DNA of 64,000 bases, taken from the NCBI GenBank assembly GCA_034429195.1, contig DAOUGQ010000002.1:124001-188000 (forward strand), in the 5' to 3' direction. Under the pieces are notes generated by a model. It did no database searches, had not been told where the DNA came from, and worked only from the letters and a program-made list of their open reading frames with translations. The translations under genes were made by a program, and so were the position numbers. Position 1 is the stretch's first letter. Every line of letters begins with the position of its first letter. Positions 52,468-61,078 of the stretch are shown piece after piece. The stretch is from UBA4782 sp034429195. Lineage in GTDB: Bacteria > Chloroflexota > Anaerolineae > Anaerolineales > Anaerolineaceae.

Positions 52468-53271
52468 TCACCCGGCAAGAAATCCATACCATGTCCCTGT
52501 AAGTAAATATCGAACAAGGTCAAATACACCAATTTGCAGTAATGCTGTGGCTAAACCACAAACAAGAATAGGGACTGCTTCCTTCCAGGATGAATTTGTG
52601 TTTTCACGTTTTAGTATCAATGACCAGAGAATCGCATATACTGATGCGAGAAGTACCAGAACGGTCAAACTGCTGATAACCGCAAGGGGGTAAAGCAGTA
52701 AGCTGATCTCACTGTAAGTCATTACATCAAGCCCTAAAGCAATCAAAATAAGCCATAAAAGATCACGCCATCGAGAGAACACAGGGATGTCATCATACCT
52801 GTCCCAGATTGTCTGGTTAAATGTTGGGAACATGACCAGTGCGATATTGAGCCCCATGCCAGTACCAGTAAGAAGCCTGATCCAGTTCGTAGGTTCGTAT
52901 AATGTAGGAAAATCAGGAAAGAAATGTAAATATGAATTCAAACCGTCAACCCCAAAAGCCAAAAGAAAGAAAGCCATTATGGGATAAAACCTTTTTGGGG
53001 GATATCCACCGTTCTTTATCCAACGGACCTGGTATACGATACCAGCAAATGCCCCAAGGTACATGCCGGTGCATCGGGCGCACATAGGCACCTGACGATC
53101 ATCAAGATGAAAAGAACGTACATCTATGCGATGGCAAACCGCATACCCTATTGCATCCGCTTTTCCTAACAGACCAGGAGGAGAGTAGAAGAGCCAAACA
53201 CCAAAGAGAATCCCAGTAAGGATAACGATGAGGAGTGTGGTTTTGTGTGAAATTGGTTTGGGGTTTGGCAT
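52468..53271 (-). CDS. DUF2085-family membrane protein
   Basis: A 267-aa protein with about seven hydrophobic segments. It contains the DUF2085 motif AVCHRIDVRSFHLDDRQVPMCARCTGMYLG with conserved Cys and His, and then GLNSYLHFF and TGMGLNIALV. The ATG 53271 begins MPNPKPISHK; TATAAT (53287-53282) sits 10 nt upstream on the same strand, so the leader would be only a few nt. A longer frame to 53523 overlaps the divergent gene and is not favoured. Function unknown. Confidence 0.75.
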   Translation of the reverse strand: MPNPKPISHKTTLLIVILTGILFGVWLFYSPPGLLGKADAIGYAVCHRIDVRSFHLDDRQVPMCARCTGMYLGAFAGIVYQVRWIKNGGYPPKRFYPIMAFFLLAFGVDGLNSYLHFFPDFPTLYEPTNWIRLLTGTGMGLNIALVMFPTFNQTIWDRYDDIPVFSRWRDLLWLILIALGLDVMTYSEISLLLYPLAVISSLTVLVLLASVYAILWSLILKRENTNSSWKEAVPILVCGLATALLQIGVFDLVRYLLTGTWYGFLAG

Positions 53272-53323
53272 AGTTGGAATGATTATACCTTTTTCTAATG
53301 ATAGAATCAGAATGAGGATATCT

Positions 53324-54472
53324 ATGAAGAAAAAACAATGTTTCCAATGGATGATCGCAGTAGGTCTCATTTTTTCCAGTTGTGCACCATCTTTGCCTGT
53401 TGCCACACAATCGGAATCCACAGAAAACAGTATTGCTTCTAAAACTCCAGTTAATACAGAAATTACCCTGCAGGATACTCCGAAACCAGAGATTATGATC
53501 ACCCCTACATCTGCCATAATCAATCCATTAACGGGTTTGCTTATGCAGGATACGGGTTTGTTAACACATAGGCCTCTGATAGTAAAGGTGCAGAATGTAC
53601 CGCGTGAGAGCCGTCCACAATGGGGATTGAGTCTGGCAGATCATGTGTATGAATATTACATAGAATATGGAGACACGCGATTTGCAGCAGTTTATTATGG
53701 AAATCGTCCAGATCAGGTAGGGCCAGTACGATCAGCCCGACACATAGATATGCAACTGATCCAGATGTACAAGGCAGTGCTTTTGTATGGTGGCGCTTAT
53801 GAAGAATTAATGGAAAATATGCTTTCAGCTGATTTCGGAGACCGGCTTATCCGTGAAGGTCCTAATACCGCTCCCGCATTTTACCGGTATGAACCTGATG
53901 GCGTCAATTTCTTGATGGTAAATACCACCTTGCTCGATCCCATCTATAAACAATACAAAATCAAAGATATCCAACCAGTATTTACGACATTGCCTTTTTC
54001 CAGTGAGAAACCCAAGCCTGGCAATCCTGCTGATGTAGTCTTCATCCGGTTTTCAGGAAGTATGTACAACCGCTGGGATTATAGCGCAACGGATGGAAGG
54101 TATTATCGCTCCGCAGAAACTCAATCTGGAATGGATGAAGTGTATGCGCCTCATTATGATCGACTGACTGGTGCACAAATTGCAGCAGATAACCTGGTGA
54201 TCCTTTTCACACGATACAATGAAATTCCCAACGAGGGAGAGGTATTCGATGTCCCAATGAGTGGATCAGGTAAAGCGTATGCTGTTCGAAATGGGCAAAT
54301 ATTCGAACTAACCTGGACACGAGAGAATCCAGAAGATTTGATAAGCCTTTCCTTCCCAGATGGGACACCTTATGAGTACAAACCTGGGAATATCTGGTAT
54401 TCAGTGTTGGGGTCTCAATCGGTTGTATCACAGCAGGAACGGAATTGGCGATTCACATTTTACATGCCGTAG
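53324..54472 (+). CDS. DUF3048 (YerB-like) lipoprotein
   Basis: A 382-aa lipoprotein with signal MKKKQCFQWMIAVGLIFSSC. The DUF3048 domain is clear: INPLTGLL, RPLIVKVQNVPRESRPQWGLSLADHVYEYYIEYGDTRFAAVY, GPVRSARHIDMQLIQMYKAVLLYGG, and the C-terminal half (VFDVPMSGSGKAYAVRNGQIFELTW). GAGGATA is 6 nt before the ATG. The family is widespread in Gram-positives and Chloroflexota with unknown function. Confidence 0.85.
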   Translation: MKKKQCFQWMIAVGLIFSSCAPSLPVATQSESTENSIASKTPVNTEITLQDTPKPEIMITPTSAIINPLTGLLMQDTGLLTHRPLIVKVQNVPRESRPQWGLSLADHVYEYYIEYGDTRFAAVYYGNRPDQVGPVRSARHIDMQLIQMYKAVLLYGGAYEELMENMLSADFGDRLIREGPNTAPAFYRYEPDGVNFLMVNTTLLDPIYKQYKIKDIQPVFTTLPFSSEKPKPGNPADVVFIRFSGSMYNRWDYSATDGRYYRSAETQSGMDEVYAPHYDRLTGAQIAADNLVILFTRYNEIPNEGEVFDVPMSGSGKAYAVRNGQIFELTWTRENPEDLISLSFPDGTPYEYKPGNIWYSVLGSQSVVSQQERNWRFTFYMP

Positions 54473-54537
54473 AGAAATATCAAGTTATCCATTCATGCCA
54501 TTTAAATGTCCTAATTACCCCATGGGAGGTAAGGTCT

Positions 54538-55299
54538 ATGCAAGTCTACGGGAAAGCTTTTGCGAAGGCGTATCACCTCAGGTGGGCACCTTTTGCCCAA
54601 AACCTTGCTCCAAAAATCGAGAACCTCTATCAAAATTCGCCGGTCTGGAAAACGAACAGAAACATACTTGATCTCTGTTGTGGAACGGGGGTATTGATAT
54701 CTCATTTTCTTTCAAGTGGGTATACTGCAACGGGTTTGGATCTTTCTGAATATATGATCGAGTATGCTAAAAAGAATAACAGTGAGTACGTAAAAAGTGG
54801 AAAGGCGAAATTCGTTATTGGAGATGCATCTCACTTTTCGTTTGACGAGCAATTTGGGTTGGTTACATGCACTTATGATGCCATTAATCATTTTGCTGAT
54901 TATTCAATGCTTGAAGGTTGTTTCCGAAGCGTCGAATCTGTTCTTTTATCAAGGGGACTTTTTATTTTCGATATCAATACGAAAAAAGGTCTTTCTCGAT
55001 GGAGTGGCGTTCATACAGATACATCTGATGATATTTTTATCCTGGAAAAAGGTTTTTTTGAGGAGGGTATGAATCGTGCTTATACTCAATTGTCTGGGTT
55101 TGTGCGCGAAGAGGGAAACGAGCTTTACAGCAGGTTTGAAGAGACGGTATATAACACAGTCTTTGAAACTGGTAAGATTCGAAAAATGTTATTTGATCTG
55201 GGGTGGAAGAAATGCTATTTTGCACTCTATGAAAATCTAGAGATTGCTATTGATAATCCAGAAGAACAGAGCAGGGTCTTTTTTATCGCTGAAAAATAA
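54538..55299 (+). CDS. Class I SAM-dependent methyltransferase
   Basis: A 253-aa methyltransferase with SAM motif ILDLCCGTGVLISHFLSSGYTATGLDLSEYMIEYAK, GDASHFSFDEQFGLVTCTYDAINHF and SRGLFIFDINTKKG. GGGAGGTAAGG precedes ATG 54538; upstream in-frame starts overlap the DUF3048 gene. Substrate unknown. Confidence 0.8.
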   Translation: MQVYGKAFAKAYHLRWAPFAQNLAPKIENLYQNSPVWKTNRNILDLCCGTGVLISHFLSSGYTATGLDLSEYMIEYAKKNNSEYVKSGKAKFVIGDASHFSFDEQFGLVTCTYDAINHFADYSMLEGCFRSVESVLLSRGLFIFDINTKKGLSRWSGVHTDTSDDIFILEKGFFEEGMNRAYTQLSGFVREEGNELYSRFEETVYNTVFETGKIRKMLFDLGWKKCYFALYENLEIAIDNPEEQSRVFFIAEK

Positions 55300-55331
55300 T
55301 CCGGTTCTCATAAACTATTTACTGAATTGTG

Positions 55332-55507
55332 TATAATTAAAACTAATTCATTACAAGTTGCCATTCTTACGAAGAGGAGGTGGTGTCCATTATGATAGAT
55401 AGTTCTAGTTATGAACGTGGCGCTGTGGCATCCCTCCTCTCTCTTCGATAGAGAAGGAAGCCGCAGCGAACCGGGAAAGCCACCTGAAAAGGTGGCTTTC
55501 TGGTTTT
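55332..55507 (+). ncRNA. Compact transcript with 19-codon ORF and terminator
   Basis: A free-standing unit between convergent genes. TATAAT (55332-55337) precedes AGGAGG (55375-55380) and a 19-aa ORF at 55392-55451 (MIDSSSYERGAVASLLSLR). AGAGGAGG, the ribosome site, is exactly complementary to CCTCCTCT inside the ORF (55433-55440). A second stem pairs GCTGTGGC (55422-55429) with GCCGCAGC (55460-55467, one wobble). An 11-bp terminator GAAAGCCACCT/AGGTGGCTTTC with a GAAA loop follows at 55475-55500, then TGGTTTT. This looks like a regulatory RNA or a self-controlled micropeptide gene; no known family is recognised. Confidence 0.55.
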
Positions 55508-55521
55508 AATTATTGCGCTGG

Positions 55522-57006
55522 TTATTTGAGATACTGATCAACAAGATTGCCAACAATTTTTGCTGAGTTCAATACATCTGCCATCCCTGCTCCGGGATGT
55601 GTTCCTGCTCCCACAATGAATAAGTTTTCAAAATCCTCGGACTGGTTGTGAGGTCGGAACCAGGGGGATTGGATCATTGTTGGAAGTAGAGAAAACGCAG
55701 AACCTTTATATTTGCTCAACGTATTTTGAAAATAAAGTGGATCAATATAGCTTTCTGCAATAATATGAGAACGTAAATCGGGTAAATAATTTTTCTCCAG
55801 GAATTCCAAAATAGCATACCGGAAGGATTTGGCAGAAATTCCCCAATCGATTTCTGCATCCAGATTGGGTACAGGTGTATAAATGGAAAACAATTCGCAG
55901 CCTTCGGGAGCAATGGAAGGATCAGTGCGGGTGGGCATGTTTACGATAAGGAAGAAATCATCAGCAAGAATTTTCTTGTGAAAAATATCTTCCATCAATT
56001 CTTTATATCGTGGAGCAAAAAAGCAATTCTTATGAACCAGGCGGGAATCCAAATATTGGTGATTCGTTCCAATGAAGATGCCAAATAATGACATACTATA
56101 TTGGGCTTTCTGGTACTTCTGATCCGAATTTTTTCTTCTTTGGCTTTGTGGAATGAGCTTCAAGTAAGTGCTAGCTGTATCAATATCCGAAATGACAACA
56201 TCAGCTCTGTGAATACTTCCATCATGTAAACGCACTCCTTTTACTTTATGTTGTTCAAGGATGATTTCTGTAACCTCAAGGTTATAATGGATCGTTCCAC
56301 CTGATCCATTGAAAATTTGGATCAGTGAATCAATAATCTTGCCAAATCCACCTAGAGGGTGATATACACCATATTCTTTTTCCATATACTGGCTCATTGA
56401 AGAGATGGCAGAAACCTCGAATGGATTGCTACCTATTAACAAAGGGTGGAATGAAAAAACCTGTTGCAAGAATTCGTTATGAATATATTTAGACACATAA
56501 GAAACCATATTTTTTTGGTTTTGTAATGAAATCAAACTGGGGAGAATGCGAAATACATCAAAAAGGTTGAGAGATGGTTTCTCAGTAAATAAGGAATGCC
56601 ATTTTTTATTAATACGCTTATTTGACTCGAGCAGGTTGTGGTATCCAGCGATATCTGCTGGTGACCATTTTTCGATTTCTAAAGCCATGCGATCTGGATT
56701 GCCAGTGTAATCAAAAGACTTCCCTTCAAATTGGAAAATGCGATAGTAGGGGTCTACAGGTAATAGCGAGATATGTTCAGCGCGTTTTTCGCCACAGAAA
56801 GCAAATATTTCATCCAACAGGTATGGAGCAGTGACCAGCGATGGTATACCATCAAATTTAAATCCATTTATCTCAATAACACTGTTGCTTCCACCAGGGA
56901 TTGCCCGCTTTTCAAAAATTTCGACCTCATGACCTGACGCAGCAATTCTGCATGCAACAGCCAAGCCTCCAAGTCCAGATCCAATCACGATTACTTTTTT
57001 CTTCAC
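55522..57006 (-). CDS. CrtI-type phytoene desaturase family protein
   Basis: A 494-aa flavoprotein of the phytoene dehydrogenase family. It opens with the FAD Rossmann motif VIVIGSGLGGLAVACRIAASGHEVEIFEK and PGGSNSVIEINGFKFDGIPSLV. The C-terminal signature FIVGAGTHPGAGMADVLNSAKI is typical of CrtI relatives. GTG 57006 is preceded by CGAGGTAAT; ATG 57027 is the alternative without a site. No other carotenoid gene lies nearby, so the substrate (carotenoid or another polyene or lipid) is not settled. Confidence 0.82.
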   Translation of the reverse strand: MKKKVIVIGSGLGGLAVACRIAASGHEVEIFEKRAIPGGSNSVIEINGFKFDGIPSLVTAPYLLDEIFAFCGEKRAEHISLLPVDPYYRIFQFEGKSFDYTGNPDRMALEIEKWSPADIAGYHNLLESNKRINKKWHSLFTEKPSLNLFDVFRILPSLISLQNQKNMVSYVSKYIHNEFLQQVFSFHPLLIGSNPFEVSAISSMSQYMEKEYGVYHPLGGFGKIIDSLIQIFNGSGGTIHYNLEVTEIILEQHKVKGVRLHDGSIHRADVVISDIDTASTYLKLIPQSQRRKNSDQKYQKAQYSMSLFGIFIGTNHQYLDSRLVHKNCFFAPRYKELMEDIFHKKILADDFFLIVNMPTRTDPSIAPEGCELFSIYTPVPNLDAEIDWGISAKSFRYAILEFLEKNYLPDLRSHIIAESYIDPLYFQNTLSKYKGSAFSLLPTMIQSPWFRPHNQSEDFENLFIVGAGTHPGAGMADVLNSAKIVGNLVDQYLK

Positions 57007-57122
57007 ATTACCTCGTTTTTGATGCAATGAAAATATTATATCCCTTCCAAATTCAAGAATGCTTCAAAATGTTAAGCCTTTTAATTATGATATGTTTTTA
57101 CAATTTCATCTATAATACCAGT

Positions 57123-57833
57123 ATGAGTGAACAGACACCTTTGGCACGTGCGATCATTCCACCTTCATGGGGAGAACAGGGGAAGTGTATCTGGTGTGGA
57201 TATCAACCTTTAACCATTATTCATCCATCAGAAGCACCGGATCAAATAATGTGCCCCAAATGCCAATTGGCGTATGAAATTGATAAAACAGGAGCGCTCA
57301 TCTGTATCAGGAATCAACCCGATTCGATGCAGGTTGATTATCAAAATATTTGGATACCGATTGCTATGATCGCCGAAGCGGGAGCAGAATCTCATAAGCC
57401 TAAACCGAGACAAAGAATCCCAATACCAGTAGAAGAGTTCGTTTATTCGGGAAGCAGAGCTGTACCAGATAGTGAGAAACATGACCTGATGCAGCAATTT
57501 AAAGAGGAAGAGACCGCTCCCCTGATTGAATTGACAGATGAACAGGTGAAGGAGCAGGTCATAGAGTTATTCAGTTTGGGAAATTCGGTTGAACAAATAA
57601 AAAAGATCCTTGACCAGCGATACTGTTATGCAAATATGGCATTTGATCAGGCGCTGGAAGCTCTAACAAAAGATAAAGAAAACCGCCAGAAGTTGGCTTT
57701 ACAAAAAGCGTTGATCTTCCTGGCGGTGGTGTTAGTAATGCTCGTAATCATTGGTTTCATGATGAGAAAACTCTATCCCTTAATTCTCATCATTATTCAA
57801 GACCAACTCAGACTTTTCGGCTTTTCCTCTTAG
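57123..57833 (+). CDS. Zinc-ribbon membrane protein of unknown function
   Basis: A 236-aa protein with a zinc ribbon near the N-terminus (CIWCGYQ, then CPKC), an acidic middle region with a helical EQIKKILDQRYCYANMAFDQAL segment, and one C-terminal membrane helix (ALIFLAVVLVMLVIIGFMM). TATAAT ends 6 nt before the ATG at 57123, so the mRNA is probably leaderless. A longer frame reaching upstream was not used. Its end overlaps the convergent SDR gene by 26 nt. Confidence 0.6.
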   Translation: MSEQTPLARAIIPPSWGEQGKCIWCGYQPLTIIHPSEAPDQIMCPKCQLAYEIDKTGALICIRNQPDSMQVDYQNIWIPIAMIAEAGAESHKPKPRQRIPIPVEEFVYSGSRAVPDSEKHDLMQQFKEEETAPLIELTDEQVKEQVIELFSLGNSVEQIKKILDQRYCYANMAFDQALEALTKDKENRQKLALQKALIFLAVVLVMLVIIGFMMRKLYPLILIIIQDQLRLFGFSS

Positions 57834-58647
57834 CACGTGAAATATTCACATCAATCAACATATCAATTACTGTGTGTAAAGCATTGCCAAGCAGGTAACC
57901 TGCGCGGGCAAGGATCTTTGCTTCTGTCCCTGGAAGAATAACATATTTCTTTCGTTCCATTCCGCGAAGGATCGTACGTGCAACCAGTTCAGGCTCAACA
58001 ACAGAATTTGTTTCAGCCAATGCCTGTGTGATTGCGGGGCGGTTTGGAATTTCTCCCCGCAATTGGGGTGTATTGGTATCTGGAGGGTACACAATCGAAA
58101 TGTCAATTCCCAACAAACGCATTTCCTGACGAAGCGAATCTGTAAATCCACGCACTGCATATTTGGATCCCGCGTATCCGGTGTATCCATAAAGAGGGAA
58201 TAGGGCAGCCATGGAACAAACATTCACTACATAGCCTGTATGTCTTTTCACCATTTCGGGAATCACAAGCTTGCAAAGGTTAACCATCCCCAGGTAGTTC
58301 ACTGTTATCATATCGCTATATTGTTTAAAAGTAATATTGATGAATTTACCTGGAACGACGATACCGGCTGAATTGACCAGGATATCGGGTACACCGACCT
58401 CATCCATGAATTTTGATACTATTTTGTTCGTCTGATCAAAACTGGCTATATCTGCCGAAATGAGATGAACCTGTTGATCAGGATTTCGCTGACATAACAA
58501 GATCTCACTCTTTGCGATCTCCAATTGATCCTGGCGACGAGCCAGGATTGCTACATGGGAGCCTCGACCAGCTAATTGTTTGGCGACTTCCAAGCCAATT
58601 CCGCTGGATCCCCCAGTAATAAGAGCTAGTTTTCCCATGAAATCCAT
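57808..58647 (-). CDS. SDR resembling eukaryotic 3-ketodihydrosphingosine reductase
   Basis: A 279-aa short-chain dehydrogenase: GKLALITGGSSGIGLEVAKQL (NADPH site), LVNSAGIVVPGKF, active site CSMAALFPLYGYTGYAGSKYAVRGF with Tyr and Lys, then VYPPDTNTPQLRGE and ITQALAETNSVVEPELVARTILRGM. The PPDT-x-TP stretch and the last segment resemble human KDSR (FVT1), which reduces 3-ketodihydrosphingosine. The gene is 1 nt after the palmitoyltransferase-type gene. Together they could make sphinganine. Other SDR substrates remain possible. Confidence 0.72.
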   Translation of the reverse strand: MDFMGKLALITGGSSGIGLEVAKQLAGRGSHVAILARRQDQLEIAKSEILLCQRNPDQQVHLISADIASFDQTNKIVSKFMDEVGVPDILVNSAGIVVPGKFINITFKQYSDMITVNYLGMVNLCKLVIPEMVKRHTGYVVNVCSMAALFPLYGYTGYAGSKYAVRGFTDSLRQEMRLLGIDISIVYPPDTNTPQLRGEIPNRPAITQALAETNSVVEPELVARTILRGMERKKYVILPGTEAKILARAGYLLGNALHTVIDMLIDVNISRAKRKSRKV

Positions 58648-58648
58648 A

Positions 58649-59827
58649 TTAGATCAATCCGACTTCTTTACCGACTTTCTCAAAAATCGTGAGCACTTTA
58701 TCCAATTGTGCATCGGTATGGGTTGCCATATAACTTGTTCGCAGTAATTGGTGCCCCTGTTGTACCGCAGGAGATATGACAGGGTTAATGAATACACCCT
58801 CTTCAAATAATCGCTTCCAGCAGTAGAATGTTCGCTCATCATCGCCAATGAGAATTGGAATGACCGGGGTTACAGAATGACCAATGTTAAATCCCAGCCT
58901 TTTATATTCAGTGCGCATCTTCTCGCCAATCTGGTTGACGCGTGCAATGCGTTCTGGTTCTTCACGCATCACCTGTAAAGCTGCTAATGCTGCAGCAATG
59001 TTGGCTGGTGGCGCACTGGCACTAAAAATGAGAGACCGTGCTGCGTGCTTGATGAAGTGAATGACTTCTTCATCACCTGCGATAAACCCACCTAATGAGG
59101 CAAAACTTTTACTAAAGGTCGACATGATAAGATCGACATCATCGGTAACGCCAAACTCTGCTGCAGTGCCATGTCCCTTTCCTAAAACACCCATTCCATG
59201 AGCATCATCAACCATAATTCGCATGCCATATTTTTTGGCAAGTGGAATGATCTCAGGCAGGGGGGCGAGATCACCTTCCATAGAGAATAAACCATCCACT
59301 ACAAGCAGTTTACCTGCTTCAGCAGGGATAGACTGCAGTACTCTTTCGAGATATTCCATATCATTATGTGCGTATCGTTCGATTTTGCCATACCCAAGGC
59401 GGGCTCCGTCAACGATACTGGCATGATCATCTTTATCCAATATTACATAATCGCCGCGACTGATCAATGCACTTACCGTACCCAGATTGACCTGCATACC
59501 GGTAGAAAATGTAAGGCTGGCTTCTTTACCAACCCATTCTGCCAGTTCACGCTCGAGTTGTTCGTGCATTTCGAGAGTACCATTTAAGAAACGTGAGCCA
59601 GTGCAGGAAGTTCCAAAGCGTTCTATGGCTTTAATGGCGGCTTCGCGTACTTTAGGGTGAGTGGTCAAACCCAGGTAGTTATTGGAACCACACATGATCA
59701 AACGTTGGCCGTGATAAACGACCTCAGTCCCTTCATTATCCGACAAGGGACGGAAGAAAGGGTAAAGCCCTTTCGCTTCAGCTTCTTTTGCAGCCGTGAA
59801 CTGTGAACATTTATCAAATAGATCCAT
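58649..59827 (-). CDS. Serine palmitoyltransferase-like alpha-oxoamine synthase
   Basis: PLP enzyme of 392 aa that condenses an acyl-CoA or acyl-ACP with an amino acid. It opens GLYPFFRPLSDNEGTEVVYHG and GSNNYLGLTTHPKVREAAIKA and has SRFLNGTLEMHEQLERELAEW, FSTGMQVNLG, DDHASIVDGARLGYG, VDDAHGMGVLG and the PLP-Lys in STFSKSFASLGGF. The opening matches bacterial serine palmitoyltransferases better than glycine-type KBL or BioF. CGGAGTG is 8 nt before the ATG; TACAAT at 59862-59857 may be the -10 box. The following KDSR-like gene supports sphingoid base synthesis. Confidence 0.78.
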   Translation of the reverse strand: MDLFDKCSQFTAAKEAEAKGLYPFFRPLSDNEGTEVVYHGQRLIMCGSNNYLGLTTHPKVREAAIKAIERFGTSCTGSRFLNGTLEMHEQLERELAEWVGKEASLTFSTGMQVNLGTVSALISRGDYVILDKDDHASIVDGARLGYGKIERYAHNDMEYLERVLQSIPAEAGKLLVVDGLFSMEGDLAPLPEIIPLAKKYGMRIMVDDAHGMGVLGKGHGTAAEFGVTDDVDLIMSTFSKSFASLGGFIAGDEEVIHFIKHAARSLIFSASAPPANIAAALAALQVMREEPERIARVNQIGEKMRTEYKRLGFNIGHSVTPVIPILIGDDERTFYCWKRLFEEGVFINPVISPAVQQGHQLLRTSYMATHTDAQLDKVLTIFEKVGKEVGLI

Positions 59828-60040
59828 CGAGCATCACTCCGGTAAGAATTTAGAGGATTGTAGCATAGAATTGGGTTATTCCTGTCACAATGTTTTTTAA
59901 CACTTTATGAATTATTTGGATGTGAAAAAATCATAAAAGCTTACGAATATATTGAAATTCATTGTATAGCATATGCCTATATTTATTCTCCATCTGCAAG
60001 TGAAGAAATTTGTTGACTCTGCTATGAATTAGATTTAATT

Positions 60041-61078
60041 TTATTTTCTCCCCTTTTTTGAGGATCTTCCAGCTAAATAAGTTGCTGCAATGAAACCGAG
60101 AATCGTTGGAATCCAGAAAGATATCAACCGATAGCTCAGAATGACAACAACACTGACTTCATTTGGTACATTTAAACTATCATAGAGGGCTACCATAGAA
60201 CCTTCAACTATACCAAGCCCACCAGGGATAATGAAAGCCATCTTTCCGAGAAATAATGGCAACCCATATCCAGCAAACAAGATGCCCGGGTTGATGAAGT
60301 CCCCTGCAGCAACAAAGATGAAGTAAAGTGTCAGTATGTCGCACCCAATATTCATAATTGCTCCAAGTACAGGTTTTACCCAATTACTTTTAATAAAAAC
60401 TTTCCATACATTTAGGAATTGATCAAAAGAGGAAGTTGTTTTTTCTGGGCTAAAAGGTTTCTTGCGAAGTTTAGCGAAGAAGTAGAGAACCTCAATCAAC
60501 AATTTTCTCATTCTTTCAGTAAACTGGAATGATATGTAAATTATGGCTGTGATAATCGCAAGGAGCAAAAGGATGATCCTGAATTCGGTCATTTGTGATT
60601 TACTAAGGTCATGAATAATGAGCAAGTAAAGAGTTCCAAACAATGCAGCAACAAGTAAAACCCCGTTGTTCAGAATAGAAGGTAATGTTCCTGCAAGAAG
60701 AGCTTCACTGCCATTGCTCTTTTCTTTCTTTATCCAACTATAAGTTACTGCAGCTCCAGTCAACCATCCGCCCGCAACAAGCCCAATGCTGGCAGAAGCA
60801 ATAGAGATAAGTACACCTCTGAAAATTGATAACTTATTCTGTTCAGTACTGACAAGACTATGTAAGAGAAAGCCATTCCCCAGGTAGCTGAGGATTTGTG
60901 CTATCATTGCCAGTGCGATTGCCCACCAAGTCAGGTTTTTTACTACTGCCCAGGAATGCTCAAGTTGTGTGATTTGCGGAACCAGCAGATGGATACCTAA
61001 TCCAAGGATGATAATTATTGGAAAGTACCGCCAGGGGTGAAGATTTGGAGAAGCAATCTTGGAATTATTGCTTTTCAT
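60041..61078 (-). CDS. Lysylphosphatidylglycerol synthase-like (UPF0104/YbhN) membrane protein
   Basis: A 345-aa protein with eight or more membrane segments. It has the UPF0104 features: LIIHDLSKSQMTEFRIILLLL, then GAIMNIGCDILTLYFIFVAAG, KMAFIIPGGLGIVEGSMVALYDS and YRLISFWIPTILGF. The family resembles the membrane half of MprF and is linked to lipid flipping. It overlaps mgtA by 14 nt. Role here unknown; the nearby sphingoid-type genes are in a separate unit 213 nt away. Confidence 0.75.
   Translation of the reverse strand: MKSNNSKIASPNLHPWRYFPIIIILGLGIHLLVPQITQLEHSWAVVKNLTWWAIALAMIAQILSYLGNGFLLHSLVSTEQNKLSIFRGVLISIASASIGLVAGGWLTGAAVTYSWIKKEKSNGSEALLAGTLPSILNNGVLLVAALFGTLYLLIIHDLSKSQMTEFRIILLLLAIITAIIYISFQFTERMRKLLIEVLYFFAKLRKKPFSPEKTTSSFDQFLNVWKVFIKSNWVKPVLGAIMNIGCDILTLYFIFVAAGDFINPGILFAGYGLPLFLGKMAFIIPGGLGIVEGSMVALYDSLNVPNEVSVVVILSYRLISFWIPTILGFIAATYLAGRSSKKGRK

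Noticed and set aside
53272..53523. N-terminal extension of the DUF2085 protein
   Set aside because: It overlaps the divergent DUF3048 lipoprotein gene and its signal peptide; MPNPKPIS at 53271 has a promoter directly upstream.
56901..57122. N-terminal extension of the zinc-ribbon gene
   Set aside because: The extension is antisense to the desaturase start, and a -10 box lies immediately before the internal ATG at 57123.
59828..60040. Possible gene between the palmitoyltransferase and the UPF0104 gene
   Set aside because: Only AT-rich non-coding sequence with a possible -10 box (59857-59862) is seen.
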